64,000 bases of DNA from Demequina litoralis (lineage in GTDB: Bacteria > Actinomycetota > Actinomycetes > Actinomycetales > Demequinaceae): assembly GCF_030418455.1 (NCBI RefSeq), contig NZ_JAUHPW010000002.1, forward strand, positions 248,001 to 312,000, written 5' to 3'. The notes under the pieces were generated by a model. That model made no database searches. It saw only the letters and a program-made list of their open reading frames with translations, and had not been told where the DNA came from. The position numbers and the translations under genes are program-made. Positions 39,342 through 48,921 of this stretch are shown here, piece after piece (the stretch's first letter is position 1; the number at the start of each line of letters is the position of its first letter).

Positions 39342-40301
39342 ATGATCGCCGCGTACGCCGCCCGCCTGTCCCCCGACGACCCCGTCAGCGCGCTCGAGGT
39401 GGGCGACCGGCCCGAGCCTGAGCCGCGCGAGCACTGGAGCACCGTCGCGGTGCGCGCCGCGAGCATCAACCACCACGACGTGTGGTCGCTCAAGGGGGTG
39501 GGCCTGACCGAGGCCCAGCTGCCGATGATCCTGGGCTGCGACGCGGCCGGGATCGCCCCGGACGGCACCGAGGTGGTGGTGCACGGCGTCGTCGGCGCGG
39601 ACGGCCACGGCGTGGGACCGCGCGAGCCGCGCAGCATCCTGTCGGAGCGGTACCCCGGGACGCTCGCGGAGCGCGTCGCCGTGCCGACGGCGAACCTCGT
39701 GCCCAAACCCCCCGAGCTGTCGTTCGAGGAGGCGTCCTGCCTGCCCACCGCGTGGCTCACCGCGTACCGGATGCTGTTCCACGGCGCCGACCTCAAGCCC
39801 GGGCAGTCGGTGCTGGTCCAGGGCGCCGGCGGCGGCGTCGCGAGCGCCGCGATCGCGCTGGGAGCCGCCGCCGGGCTCGAGGTCCACACCACCTCGCGGT
39901 CCGAGGCCAAGCGCGAGGCGGCCCTCGCCCTGGGCGCGGTCGGGGCGGTGGAGCCCGGGACGCGCCTCCCCACGCGCGTGGACGCCGTGATCGAGACGGT
40001 CGGGCGCGCCACCTGGAAGCACTCGATCGCGAGCGTGCGCAACGGCGGCACGATCGCGATCGCGGGGCACACCACGGGAGACCCCGAGCCGGCGCTGCTC
40101 ACCCGGGTCTTCTTCCACGAGCTCCGCATCCAGGGGGTCACGATGGGCACCCGCGAGGACCTCGCCGCGATCATGTCGTTCCTGGTCCGCACGGGGCTGC
40201 GGCCGACGATCGACTCCACCTTCGCGCTCGCCGATGCGCGCGACGCGATCGCGCGGGTCGCGTCCGGCGACCAGTTCGGGAAGGTCGTGGTGACGGTCTG
40301 A
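39342..40301 (+). CDS. Zinc-independent MDR-family oxidoreductase
   Basis: 319 residues of the medium-chain dehydrogenase/reductase superfamily, quinone-oxidoreductase branch. The N-terminal GroES-like fold shows VRAASINHHDVWSLKG and LGCDAAGIAPDGTEVV. The cofactor loop VLVQGAGGGVASAAIALG at about 162-180 replaces the usual AxGGVG form and suggests NADPH. The catalytic Cys/His zinc ligands and the four-Cys structural lobe are absent. The substrate is unknown. The start ATG at 39342 has TTGGGAG upstream. Confidence 0.85.
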   Translation: MIAAYAARLSPDDPVSALEVGDRPEPEPREHWSTVAVRAASINHHDVWSLKGVGLTEAQLPMILGCDAAGIAPDGTEVVVHGVVGADGHGVGPREPRSILSERYPGTLAERVAVPTANLVPKPPELSFEEASCLPTAWLTAYRMLFHGADLKPGQSVLVQGAGGGVASAAIALGAAAGLEVHTTSRSEAKREAALALGAVGAVEPGTRLPTRVDAVIETVGRATWKHSIASVRNGGTIAIAGHTTGDPEPALLTRVFFHELRIQGVTMGTREDLAAIMSFLVRTGLRPTIDSTFALADARDAIARVASGDQFGKVVVTV

Positions 40302-40404
40302 CCCGACACCTCCCGGGCCTCCGCCGGCTCCGGTGGCGGGACCCGCACCCCGGTCCTACCGTGGCATGTGGGCGGTCCGGCGCCCACCACCCAGGGAGGC
40401 CCTC

Positions 40405-40695
40405 ATGACCGAGCACGCGATCCACTCCGACCACACCCACGTCCACGACGCGGACTGCGGGCACGCCGCGGTCGAGCACGAGGGCCACACCGACTACGTG
40501 CACGACGGCCACGTGCACCACATGCATGGCGACCACGTCGACGAGCACCAGGGCGTCCATGCGGTCGCCGAGGCGCACGCGCACCACCACGAGGCCGACT
40601 GCGGCCACGAGACCCTCCAGCACGGCGACCACGTCGACTACGGGCACGACGGGCACCACCACGCCGAGCACGGCGACCACTACGACGAGCACTAG
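40405..40695 (+). CDS. Small histidine-rich metal-binding protein
   Basis: 96 residues with 30 histidines and many Asp/Glu, no membrane segment. Two repeats follow the pattern DCGH-H-H-DY-HDGH-HH-HGDH-DEH: DADCGHAAVEHEGHTDYVHD then GHVHHMHGDHVDEH, and EADCGHETLQHGDHVDYGHD then GHHHAEHGDHYDEH. Each repeat has one cysteine. Zinc, nickel or copper buffering or delivery is inferred; no transporter is adjacent. The ATG at 40405 follows AGGGAGG. Similar short proteins exist in other actinobacteria, usually with a single repeat as far as I recall. Confidence 0.8.
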   Translation: MTEHAIHSDHTHVHDADCGHAAVEHEGHTDYVHDGHVHHMHGDHVDEHQGVHAVAEAHAHHHEADCGHETLQHGDHVDYGHDGHHHAEHGDHYDEH

Positions 40696-40718
40696 CCACG
40701 GCCCGCCTGCGGCTGGTC

Positions 40719-41105
40719 TCAGCCCTTGAGTCCGCGCCGCCTCGCGATCCACCCCGATGCCACGCGCCAGCCGACGAGGAGGACCGCGAGCACCGTGCCC
40801 GCGACGATGACGAACGAGACCTGCACGCCCTGGCCGTAGACCGCGCGCAGCGCCATGCCCCCGACGAGCGTCGAGGCCCACACGATCACGCCGGTGCGTC
40901 TCCAGTCGCACGGCCGGCGCCACGCCCGCGCGATCACCCACCCCAGCGCCGCACCCGTGAGGAACGGGGACGCCGTGGTCGCGAGCCCCGCGCCGCCGGG
41001 GCCGAGGATCCCCTCGTCGTGGCTCGCCCGCCCGATGGCGGAGAACACCACGATCGCGCCCGAGTCGATCGCCGCGGCCCCGATCGCCGCCTGCCTGAGG
41101 TTCAT
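40719..41105 (-). CDS. DUF3054 membrane protein
   Basis: 128 residues with four hydrophobic segments. The N-terminal IDSGAIVVFSAIGRASHDEG and the later FLTGAALGWVIARAWRRP fit DUF3054, a family of unknown function in actinobacteria and haloarchaea. The ATG overlaps the stop of the amidotransferase gene by four bases, so they are co-translated. It ends head-on to the His-rich gene 23 bases away. Confidence 0.78.
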   Translation of the reverse strand: MNLRQAAIGAAAIDSGAIVVFSAIGRASHDEGILGPGGAGLATTASPFLTGAALGWVIARAWRRPCDWRRTGVIVWASTLVGGMALRAVYGQGVQVSFVIVAGTVLAVLLVGWRVASGWIARRRGLKG

Positions 41106-41794
41106 GCCTCGCTCCTCTCGAGCCCGCGCAGCCACTCCCGCACCAGCAGGATGCCGGCCACCGCCGCATCGTCCCCCGCCTCGCGGGACCGCGCGCGCAT
41201 CGCCTCCACGTCGATGCCCAGGGCGCGCAGCTCGCCGGTGTGCCCGATGAGCCAGCGCTCGATGCGCTCCGCGTCGACCTCGGGGTGGAACTGGAGCGCG
41301 AGGGCGCTGCCGACCGCGAACGCCTGGCACGGGGTCGCGCGGGTGCTCGCCAGCACCGTGGCGCCGGCGGGCGGCACGATGCGGTCGCCGTGCCAGTGGA
41401 GCACGGGTGCGCCGCCGAGGTGGCGCAGCGGGGTGGACGATGCGGCGGGGGCGAGGTCCACGCCGCCCCACCCGACCTCCGGCTCGCCGGGCTCGACCCG
41501 GCCGCCCAGCGCGTGCGCGAGCAGCTGCGCGCCGAGGCAGACGGCGAGGGTCGGCAGGGTCGCGGCGACGCGCGCCGCCAGCAGCGCCGCCTCCTCGGCG
41601 AGCACCGGGTAGTCCGCGAGGTCGTCCACGCCCACCGGGCCGCCGAGCACGATGCCGACGTCCGCGGTCGCGAAGGGCGCGAGGTCGTCGACGCCCGCGT
41701 CGAGGTAGGCCACCTCGTAGCCGTGGGCGGCGATCTCCGCCTCCCAGACCCCGAGGTCCTCGAAGGCGACGTGGCGGATCGCGACGCATCTCAT
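41102..41794 (-). CDS. Class I glutamine amidotransferase-like protein
   Basis: 230 residues with the triad of class I amidotransferases: nucleophile Cys in LAVCLGAQLLAHALGG (about 84), His in ALQFHPEVDAERIE (about 172) and the acidic residue two positions on. It stands alone without a synthetase domain, as in the gamma-glutamyl or GMP-synthase-like 'type 1 glutamine amidotransferase' group. The substrate is unknown. Two 10-mer copies: 41435 (Ala-Ser-Ser) and 41165 (Asp-Asp-Ala near the C-terminus). It is coupled to the DUF3054 gene. Confidence 0.85.
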   Translation of the reverse strand: MRCVAIRHVAFEDLGVWEAEIAAHGYEVAYLDAGVDDLAPFATADVGIVLGGPVGVDDLADYPVLAEEAALLAARVAATLPTLAVCLGAQLLAHALGGRVEPGEPEVGWGGVDLAPAASSTPLRHLGGAPVLHWHGDRIVPPAGATVLASTRATPCQAFAVGSALALQFHPEVDAERIERWLIGHTGELRALGIDVEAMRARSREAGDDAAVAGILLVREWLRGLERSEA

Positions 41795-41843
41795 GGCGCG
41801 ACCCTAGCCGCGCGGGCTGCGAGGCGCGGCACCTCCACGCACA

Positions 41844-42272
41844 ATGGACGCCATGACCTCCGCGATGGACCTGCACGGAGCCGCCCACGTGGCGCGCTAC
41901 CTCGAGACCGACGGCGCCGACGGGCACGACTGGCGCCGCGGCACCAGCGTCCTGCTGCTCACCACGACCGGGCGGCGGACGGGTACCGAGCGCGCCAGCG
42001 CCCTCATCTACCGCGAGTGGGGCGACGCGTACCTCGTGGTCGCCTCGAACGGCGGCGCCGCCGCGCCGCCGGCCTGGTTCGTCAACCTCACCGCGGACCC
42101 GGAGGTCACGGTGCAGGTGAGGGCCGACCGGTTCCGCGCCCGCGCACGCGTCGCGACGGCGGAGGAGAAGCCCGCGATGTGGGCGGCGATGGTCGAGGCG
42201 TGGCCCGACTACGACTCCTACCAGGCGAGGACCGACCGCGAGATCCCCGTCGTGGTGCTCGAGCGCGCCTGA
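41844..42272 (+). CDS. Deazaflavin (F420)-dependent nitroreductase-family protein
   Basis: 142 residues resembling the mycobacterial Ddn/FDOR-A split-barrel family. Visible features: LLLTTTGRRTGTERASALIY near residue 40, YLVVASNGGAAAPPAWFVNL at 64-84, and DPEVTVQVRADRFRARARVA. These cover the phosphate-binding loop and the deazaflavin pocket of the family. It suggests that the organism makes F420. The start is ATG at 41844 without a ribosome site; ATG at 41853 is an alternative. Confidence 0.83.
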   Translation: MDAMTSAMDLHGAAHVARYLETDGADGHDWRRGTSVLLLTTTGRRTGTERASALIYREWGDAYLVVASNGGAAAPPAWFVNLTADPEVTVQVRADRFRARARVATAEEKPAMWAAMVEAWPDYDSYQARTDREIPVVVLERA

Positions 42273-42310
42273 CGCACCGCGCGCCCGCACGGCGCGACTA
42301 CCCTTGATGG

Positions 42311-44140
<1,830 letters not shown>

Positions 44141-44155
44141 GCCCTCTCCCACCGC

Positions 44156-44182
44156 ACCCCGCCACCCCGCCACCCCGCCACC
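44156..44182. repeat. Short tandem repeat after the ABC-F gene
   Basis: The 8-base unit ACCCCGCC is repeated 3.4 times. Just beyond it, GATACCGCTG occurs twice (near 44190 and 44233), the first within a small TACCGC/GCGGTA inverted repeat. It may be a slippage-prone microsatellite in the ABC-F 3' region. No gene is here. Confidence 0.7.
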
Positions 44183-44285
44183 GCACCCTCGATACCGCTG
44201 GCGGTACGGATGCGGCCGGTCGACCGCTCCCCGATACCGCTGAGCGTGCATCCGCCCGAAACATCCCCCGCGTACGCTCGACGGC

Positions 44286-45356
44286 ATGGATGTGGCGATC
44301 GTCGGAGCGACGGGGGATGTCGGCAGGGCGATCTGCGGGCAGCTGATCGAGCGGGGCGAGCTGGGGCCCACGTCGCGCCTGCAGCTCGTGGGCCGACCCG
44401 GCGGCTCGTCGGGCGACGCGGTGCATGGGCTGCGCGTCGACCTCATCGACGCGCACGACGAGCACGCGCCCCACATCGACGTCGCCACCCGCCCCGAGGA
44501 CGTGGTCGCGGACGTCATCGTGATGACCGCGGGGCGCACGCTGCCCACCGGCACCGGCCGGCCCATCGACCGCGACCGGCTCGCGGAGGACAACCGCCTG
44601 GTCTTCGAGCAGTACGCGGACGCGATCGCCGCGCACGGCAGCGGCCACGAGGTCGTCATCGTGGTCTCCAACCCGGTCGAGCTCGCGGTCGAGGTGTTCG
44701 CCCGCCGCCTGGGCCGCCACCGCGTCATCGGGATGGGCGCGTGGCTCGATACCCTGCGCTTCCGCCGCGAGATCGCGAACACCCTGGGCATCCGCCGCCA
44801 CCGCGTCGGCGGCTTCGTCGCCGGCCAGCACGGCGACCGCATGGTGCCGCTGTGGTCGACGGTGCGCCTGCGGGGGCTCGACCCCGACGAGCGCTTCGAG
44901 ATCGTCGAGCGGCTGCGCGGGGAGCGCACCCTCGCGTCCTTCGTCTCCGAGGTGCGCGCCGCGAAGCAGCGCATCTCCGAGGCGCCCGGCATCGCCGCCG
45001 CCTTCTCCGCCGTCGACTCCTACCCGCCGGACATCCAGGCCGTCATCCGCCCCTACCTCACCCATCAGAGCGGCGCCAAGACCGCCCACGGCACCGCGAA
45101 CGCGACCGTCGACCTCGTGCGGACCGTGCTCGACGGCCGTGACATCGTGGTCGCCGGACAGGTGCTGCTCGACGGCGAGATCGAGCTGGGCGGTATCCCC
45201 TGGCGAGGCGTGCTCGGGGTGCCGGTCGCGGTGGGACCGGACGGGTGGTCCCGGGTGATGCTGGACGAGCTCGCGCCCGACGAGACGCGCGCCCTGTGGG
45301 AGGTCGCGCAATCGATCAACGAGTCGCTCGTGGCCTGGGGCGGGGGCGCGCGATGA
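44286..45356 (+). CDS. Atypical malate/lactate-type 2-hydroxyacid dehydrogenase
   Basis: 356 residues, LDH/MDH superfamily fold: nucleotide loop VAIVGATGDVGRAI, VVSNPVELAVEVF, catalytic His181 in AGQHGDRMVPLWS, and Asp/Arg in WLDTLRFRREIAN. At the substrate-discriminating site, where MDH has Arg and LDH has Gln, the sequence AGRTLPTGTGRPIDR puts Leu. The C-terminal region is longer than normal by about 40 residues. Catalytic residues are retained, so it is probably an active dehydrogenase with another 2-oxoacid as substrate. It overlaps the ACT-domain gene as ATGA. True mdh and ldh lie elsewhere in the window. Confidence 0.78.
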   Translation: MDVAIVGATGDVGRAICGQLIERGELGPTSRLQLVGRPGGSSGDAVHGLRVDLIDAHDEHAPHIDVATRPEDVVADVIVMTAGRTLPTGTGRPIDRDRLAEDNRLVFEQYADAIAAHGSGHEVVIVVSNPVELAVEVFARRLGRHRVIGMGAWLDTLRFRREIANTLGIRRHRVGGFVAGQHGDRMVPLWSTVRLRGLDPDERFEIVERLRGERTLASFVSEVRAAKQRISEAPGIAAAFSAVDSYPPDIQAVIRPYLTHQSGAKTAHGTANATVDLVRTVLDGRDIVVAGQVLLDGEIELGGIPWRGVLGVPVAVGPDGWSRVMLDELAPDETRALWEVAQSINESLVAWGGGAR

Positions 45357-45808
45357 GCACCATCAACCAGCGGTGGTTCGCCTTCGTCCAGGTCGAGGAC
45401 CGCAGCGGCGCATCCGCCGCACTCACCGGCGTCTTCTCCGAGCGCGGCGTGAGCTTCGGCTCGCTCTCCACGCTCGACGTCCACGCCGGAGTCGGCACCA
45501 TGTCCGTGGAGTTCGCGGCCTCCGAGCGCCTCGCCCACGTCCTCGTGCGCACCCTCGAGCGGCTCGCGGTGGTGCGGGAGGTGACGCTCATCCGTGCGGA
45601 CGATGCGCGCGTCCGGGCCGTCGCGGTGCTCACCGGCGTGCCGGGCGACTTCGCCGTCGAGGACGGCGTGACCGTGCACCGTCACGGCGACGCCGCGGGC
45701 GCGGTCACGATGATCGCGGGGCCGCTGCCCGCGGTGGGCGCGGCCGTCGCCGCCCTGCGCGGGCGCGACGCCGTCGTCGAGGCGCTCACCGTCCTGCCGC
45801 CGCGCTGA
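45353..45808 (+). CDS. Stand-alone ACT-domain protein
   Basis: 151 residues. The first 75 residues form an ACT domain of the acetolactate-synthase small-subunit type: FVQVEDRSGASAALTGVFSE, then FGSLSTLDVHAGVGTMSVEF. The second half is a weaker, possibly second, ACT-like fold. No catalytic domain and no ilvB partner are adjacent; instead its ATG overlaps the stop of the atypical dehydrogenase, suggesting an allosteric subunit that binds an amino acid. The 10-mer at 45598 encodes Asp-Asp-Ala between the halves. Confidence 0.75.
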   Translation: MSTINQRWFAFVQVEDRSGASAALTGVFSERGVSFGSLSTLDVHAGVGTMSVEFAASERLAHVLVRTLERLAVVREVTLIRADDARVRAVAVLTGVPGDFAVEDGVTVHRHGDAAGAVTMIAGPLPAVGAAVAALRGRDAVVEALTVLPPR

Positions 45809-45843
45809 CGGCGGCGCCCCGCTCGGCGCCGCCGTCCCGGACG

Positions 45844-46944
45844 TCAGACCGTCGCCGGCACCTCCTCGGCCGCCGCCCCGGCATCGGCCGGCGCGATCTC
45901 GCCGTGCGGCACGATGACCGCCCGCCCGAGCATCGTCCCGGTCTCGAGGCGTGCGTAGGCGTCGAGCGCATCGTCCAGCGCATAGGGGGTGACGTCGACC
46001 TCGAGCCGGCCGTCGCGGTAGAGCGCGGCGAGCTCGTGCAGCTCCTCGAGCGTGCCCATGTAGGTGCCGGTGAGCTCCGCCTCGAAGGGCGTCGTGTAGA
46101 AGCCCCAGTCCGTGCGACCACCCGCGAGCCCCACGACGGTGATGCGGCCGCGGACGGCGACCACGGCCTGCGCGAGCGCGATCGTCTCGGCGCTGCCGAC
46201 CAGGTCGAAGACCGCGTCGACGCCACGCCCTCCGGTGGCCTCGCGGATGCGCGCCGCCTGGTCCTCGCCCTGCTCGACGATGACGGCGCCGCGGCCTGCG
46301 GCGAGCGCGGTCGCCTCCTCCTTGAGATCGGTGGCGTAGACGGTGGCCGCGGTCATGGACCCGAGGATCTGGACCGCGAGCTGGCCCACCCCGCCCAGCC
46401 CGATCACCAGGGCGGTCCGCCCGCCCGCAGAGAGCTGGGGCAAGGCGAGCTTGACGGCGTGGTACGCGGTGAGGCCCGCGTCCACCAGCGGCGCGGCCGC
46501 GATCGGGTCCGCGTCGCCGAGCGGGACCAGGTTGCGGACGGGCACCGTCATGTACTCCGCCATGCCGCCGTCCAGGCCGAGGCCGCTGCCCAGCGAGGTC
46601 ATCGTCGCGACGTTGTCGCACAGCGTGTCCTCGCCGCGGGCGCAGGCCGCGCAGTGGCCGCAGCCCCGCGCGGCGTAGACCATGTAGGCGGCGCCCTTCT
46701 CCAGGCCGGTCACGCCCGGCCCGGTCTCCTCGATCCAGCCGGTCACCTCGTGGCCGAGGATGTACGACGGCCGCAGTTGGGGCATCGCGATGTCCTGGTC
46801 GAAGATCGCGTACAGCGCGACGTCGGAGTGGCAGGCCCCGGAGCCGGCGACCTTGAGCAGCACCTCGCCCGGCCCGGGCACGGGCCGCTCGACGTCGACG
46901 AGGGCGGGGCGCGTCTTCCACGCGTCGAATCGCACAGCCTTCAT
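45844..46944 (-). CDS. Zinc-dependent alcohol dehydrogenase
   Basis: 366 residues, MDR superfamily, zinc-containing branch. Catalytic zinc ligands: Cys in GSGACHSDVAL and the His-Glu in ILGHEVTGWIEE. The structural zinc lobe has four cysteines in CGHCAACARGEDTLC. The cofactor loop is VIGLGGVGQLAVQILG. The start ATG at 46944 follows AGGAGT. The 10-mer at 45967 encodes Asp-Asp-Ala in the C-terminal helix. The substrate, possibly a primary alcohol or acetaldehyde, cannot be told. It is monocistronic, with a 262-base lower-GC region upstream. Confidence 0.9.
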   Translation of the reverse strand: MKAVRFDAWKTRPALVDVERPVPGPGEVLLKVAGSGACHSDVALYAIFDQDIAMPQLRPSYILGHEVTGWIEETGPGVTGLEKGAAYMVYAARGCGHCAACARGEDTLCDNVATMTSLGSGLGLDGGMAEYMTVPVRNLVPLGDADPIAAAPLVDAGLTAYHAVKLALPQLSAGGRTALVIGLGGVGQLAVQILGSMTAATVYATDLKEEATALAAGRGAVIVEQGEDQAARIREATGGRGVDAVFDLVGSAETIALAQAVVAVRGRITVVGLAGGRTDWGFYTTPFEAELTGTYMGTLEELHELAALYRDGRLEVDVTPYALDDALDAYARLETGTMLGRAVIVPHGEIAPADAGAAAEEVPATV

Positions 46945-47206
46945 GTGGGGACTCCTGACCGGCGCCCGCTCCTGGGACCACGCGGGTCGGGCGCCATTGC
47001 TCGCCGCGTGCACTCCTGAGCATGGCACAGGAACACCGAGAATGTGAAGCCGCGTTAACTTAGGAGCCTGCGACCGACGCACGACCGGATGAATGCGCGC
47101 TCCGCGAAACAGCGCCCAACAACTCGTAACGGAGTTCTCCTCAACTTGTCTCTGTCCCGGCCGATGGGAACGTCGGCGCGACCGCGCCCAGAATTAGGGA
47201 GCATCA
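46945..47206. promoter_or_regulatory. Divergent region upstream of the alcohol dehydrogenase and the small gene
   Basis: 262 bases of reduced G+C. The part near 46945-47010 serves the dehydrogenase leftward. GCGTTAACTTAGGAG near 47050 is unusually AT-rich and could hold a promoter. I see no convincing tRNA, operator or repeat. The boundary of the lower-GC patch lies around 47040. Confidence 0.35.
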
Positions 47207-47614
47207 ATGACTACAACGACAGGACCGCGCGCGAGCGCGTCCACCATCGACGAGGCAGCCGCTACAGCAATCGGCTTGGAGCCGATCCACCGGAAGAGCT
47301 TCGTCGACATCGTGCGCGATCCGAGTGCAGTTGATCTTGCGGCACTCGCCGCTGTCACGGGCCCGTCTGCGGATGCTCGAGTCCTCTTGTCCCTTGTGAA
47401 AGCCGAAGCCGCTCGGACGCCGTTTGCCGCAACCGCAATGACCTTCCTTGTCTTTGTGCTGACGCAACTTGTGGACAGCGCGGGAGTCCCTGACATGTTC
47501 GTGCTCGTGGTGCGCTCAGTAGCAGCGGTAGCGGTGGGCGCGCTACTCGTACGCTTCTTCCACAACCAGCACGCCGCACACCGCTGGCAGACGCTGCTTG
47601 AACCGCTGGCCTGA
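47207..47614 (+). CDS. Unknown small membrane protein in a lower-GC patch
   Basis: 135 residues. The N-terminal half is soluble and helical; a hydrophobic pair at about 72-92 and 95-115 is followed by a short basic/His tail (VRFFHNQHAAHRWQ). A good ribosome site, TTAGGGAG, precedes the ATG. No family is recognised. Local G+C is visibly lower than in neighbours (AT-rich third positions such as gct, gca and ctt), and no 10-mer occurs between 45977 and 48837. It is probably recently acquired. Confidence 0.5.
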   Translation: MTTTTGPRASASTIDEAAATAIGLEPIHRKSFVDIVRDPSAVDLAALAAVTGPSADARVLLSLVKAEAARTPFAATAMTFLVFVLTQLVDSAGVPDMFVLVVRSVAAVAVGALLVRFFHNQHAAHRWQTLLEPLA

Positions 47615-47630
47615 TCCCAGGCAGACGCGA

Positions 47631-47663
47631 AGGCGCCCGGGCGGATGATCCGCCCGGGCGCCT
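47631..47663 (-). terminator. guaB3 terminator
   Basis: Arms 47631-47646 and 47648-47663 are perfect 16-base complements around one base (effectively a 13-bp stem with a GATGATC loop). It follows the guaB3 stop at 47676 and also faces the end of the + strand gene at 47614, so it can serve both. Confidence 0.88.
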
Positions 47664-47675
47664 CGCAGGATGCCT

Positions 47676-48800
47676 CTAGCCGGCCTGGTAGGGGCTCACC
47701 ACGATGTCGACGCGCTGGAACTCCTTGAGGTCCGAGTAGCCGGTGGTCGCCATCGACCGCCGCAGCGCCCCCATGAGGTTCGAGGTGCCGTCGGCGTGCG
47801 TGCCGGGCCCGAAGAGGATCTCGTCGAGCGTGCCGGTGGTGCCCACGTGGACGCGCTCGCCGCGCGGCAGCTCGGGGTGGTGCGCCTCGGGGCCCCAGTG
47901 GAAGCCGGCGCCCGGCGCCTCGTCGGCGCGCGCGAGCGCGGCGCCGAGCATGATCGCGTCCGCGCCGCACGCGATCGCCTTGACGATGTCGCCCGAGCGG
48001 CCGAGGCCGCCGTCCGCGATGACGTGCACGTAGCGGCCGCCCGACTCGTCGAGGTAGTCGCGACGCGCGGCCGCGACGTCGGAGACCGCGGTCGCCATGG
48101 GGGCGTGGATGCCGAGCGTGGTGCGCGTGGTCTGCGCCGCGCCGCCGCCGAAGCCGACGAGCACGCCCGCCGCGCCCGTGCGCATGAGGTGCAGGGCGGC
48201 CTGGTAGGTCGATGCGCCGCCGACGATGACGGGCACGTCGAGGTCGTAGATGAACTTCTTGAGGTTGAGCGGCTCGGCGCCGTCCGAGACGTGCTCGGCC
48301 GACACGGTGGTGCCGCGGATGACGAAGAGGTCCACGCCCGCCTTGAGCACGGTCTCGTAGTGCTCCTGCGTGCGCTGCGGGCTCAGCGCGCCGGCGACCA
48401 CCACGCCCGCCGCACGGATCTCCTGGAGGCGCGCCGTGATGAGCTCGTCCTTGATGGGCTCGCGGTAGATCTCCTGCATGCGCGAGGTCGCGGCCTCCGT
48501 GCCGAGCGTCGCGATCTCCTCGAGCACCGCGGTGGGGTCCTCGTAGCGGGTCCACAGGCCCTCGAGGTCGAGCACGCCGAGGCCGCCCGCGTTGCCGAGC
48601 GCGATCGCTGTCGCGGGGCTCATCACGGAGTCCATCGGCGCGCCGATCACAGGGATCTCGAACTGGAAGGCGTCGATCTGCCAGCCGAGGCTCACCACCT
48701 TGGGGTCGCGCGTGCGTCGCGACGGCACCACCGCGATGTCGTCGAAGGAGTAGGCACGGCGACCGCGCTTGCCGCGGCCGATCTCGATCTCGTTGCTCAC
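47676..48800 (-). CDS. guaB3: IMP dehydrogenase-related protein GuaB3
   Basis: 374 residues, IMPDH/GMP-reductase barrel without CBS domains. The N-terminus GRGKRGRRAYSFDDIAVVPS and FEIPVIGAPMDSVMSP are typical of the actinobacterial GuaB3 group. VHVIADGGLGRSGDIVKAIA follows. At the place of the IMPDH catalytic loop (Gly-Ser-Ile-Cys-Thr-Thr-Arg) it reads GAAQTTR, so the nucleophilic Cys appears as Gln223. It is therefore unlikely to be a normal IMPDH; the true guaB is at 53331. The start is GTG at 48800 after GGTGGAG. It is separate from guaB and guaA. Confidence 0.87.
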   Translation of the reverse strand: MSNEIEIGRGKRGRRAYSFDDIAVVPSRRTRDPKVVSLGWQIDAFQFEIPVIGAPMDSVMSPATAIALGNAGGLGVLDLEGLWTRYEDPTAVLEEIATLGTEAATSRMQEIYREPIKDELITARLQEIRAAGVVVAGALSPQRTQEHYETVLKAGVDLFVIRGTTVSAEHVSDGAEPLNLKKFIYDLDVPVIVGGASTYQAALHLMRTGAAGVLVGFGGGAAQTTRTTLGIHAPMATAVSDVAAARRDYLDESGGRYVHVIADGGLGRSGDIVKAIACGADAIMLGAALARADEAPGAGFHWGPEAHHPELPRGERVHVGTTGTLDEILFGPGTHADGTSNLMGALRRSMATTGYSDLKEFQRVDIVVSPYQAG

Positions 48801-48921
48801 GGGCTCCACCCTATCGTCCGGGTGGGACGGCACGGCGGGACGATGCGCGGGCCCCGCGGTCCCGCCGACGCCTGGGGACAACGTCGCACGGAAGGTCGGA
48901 GGGGCGTGCCAGGCTAGGACC

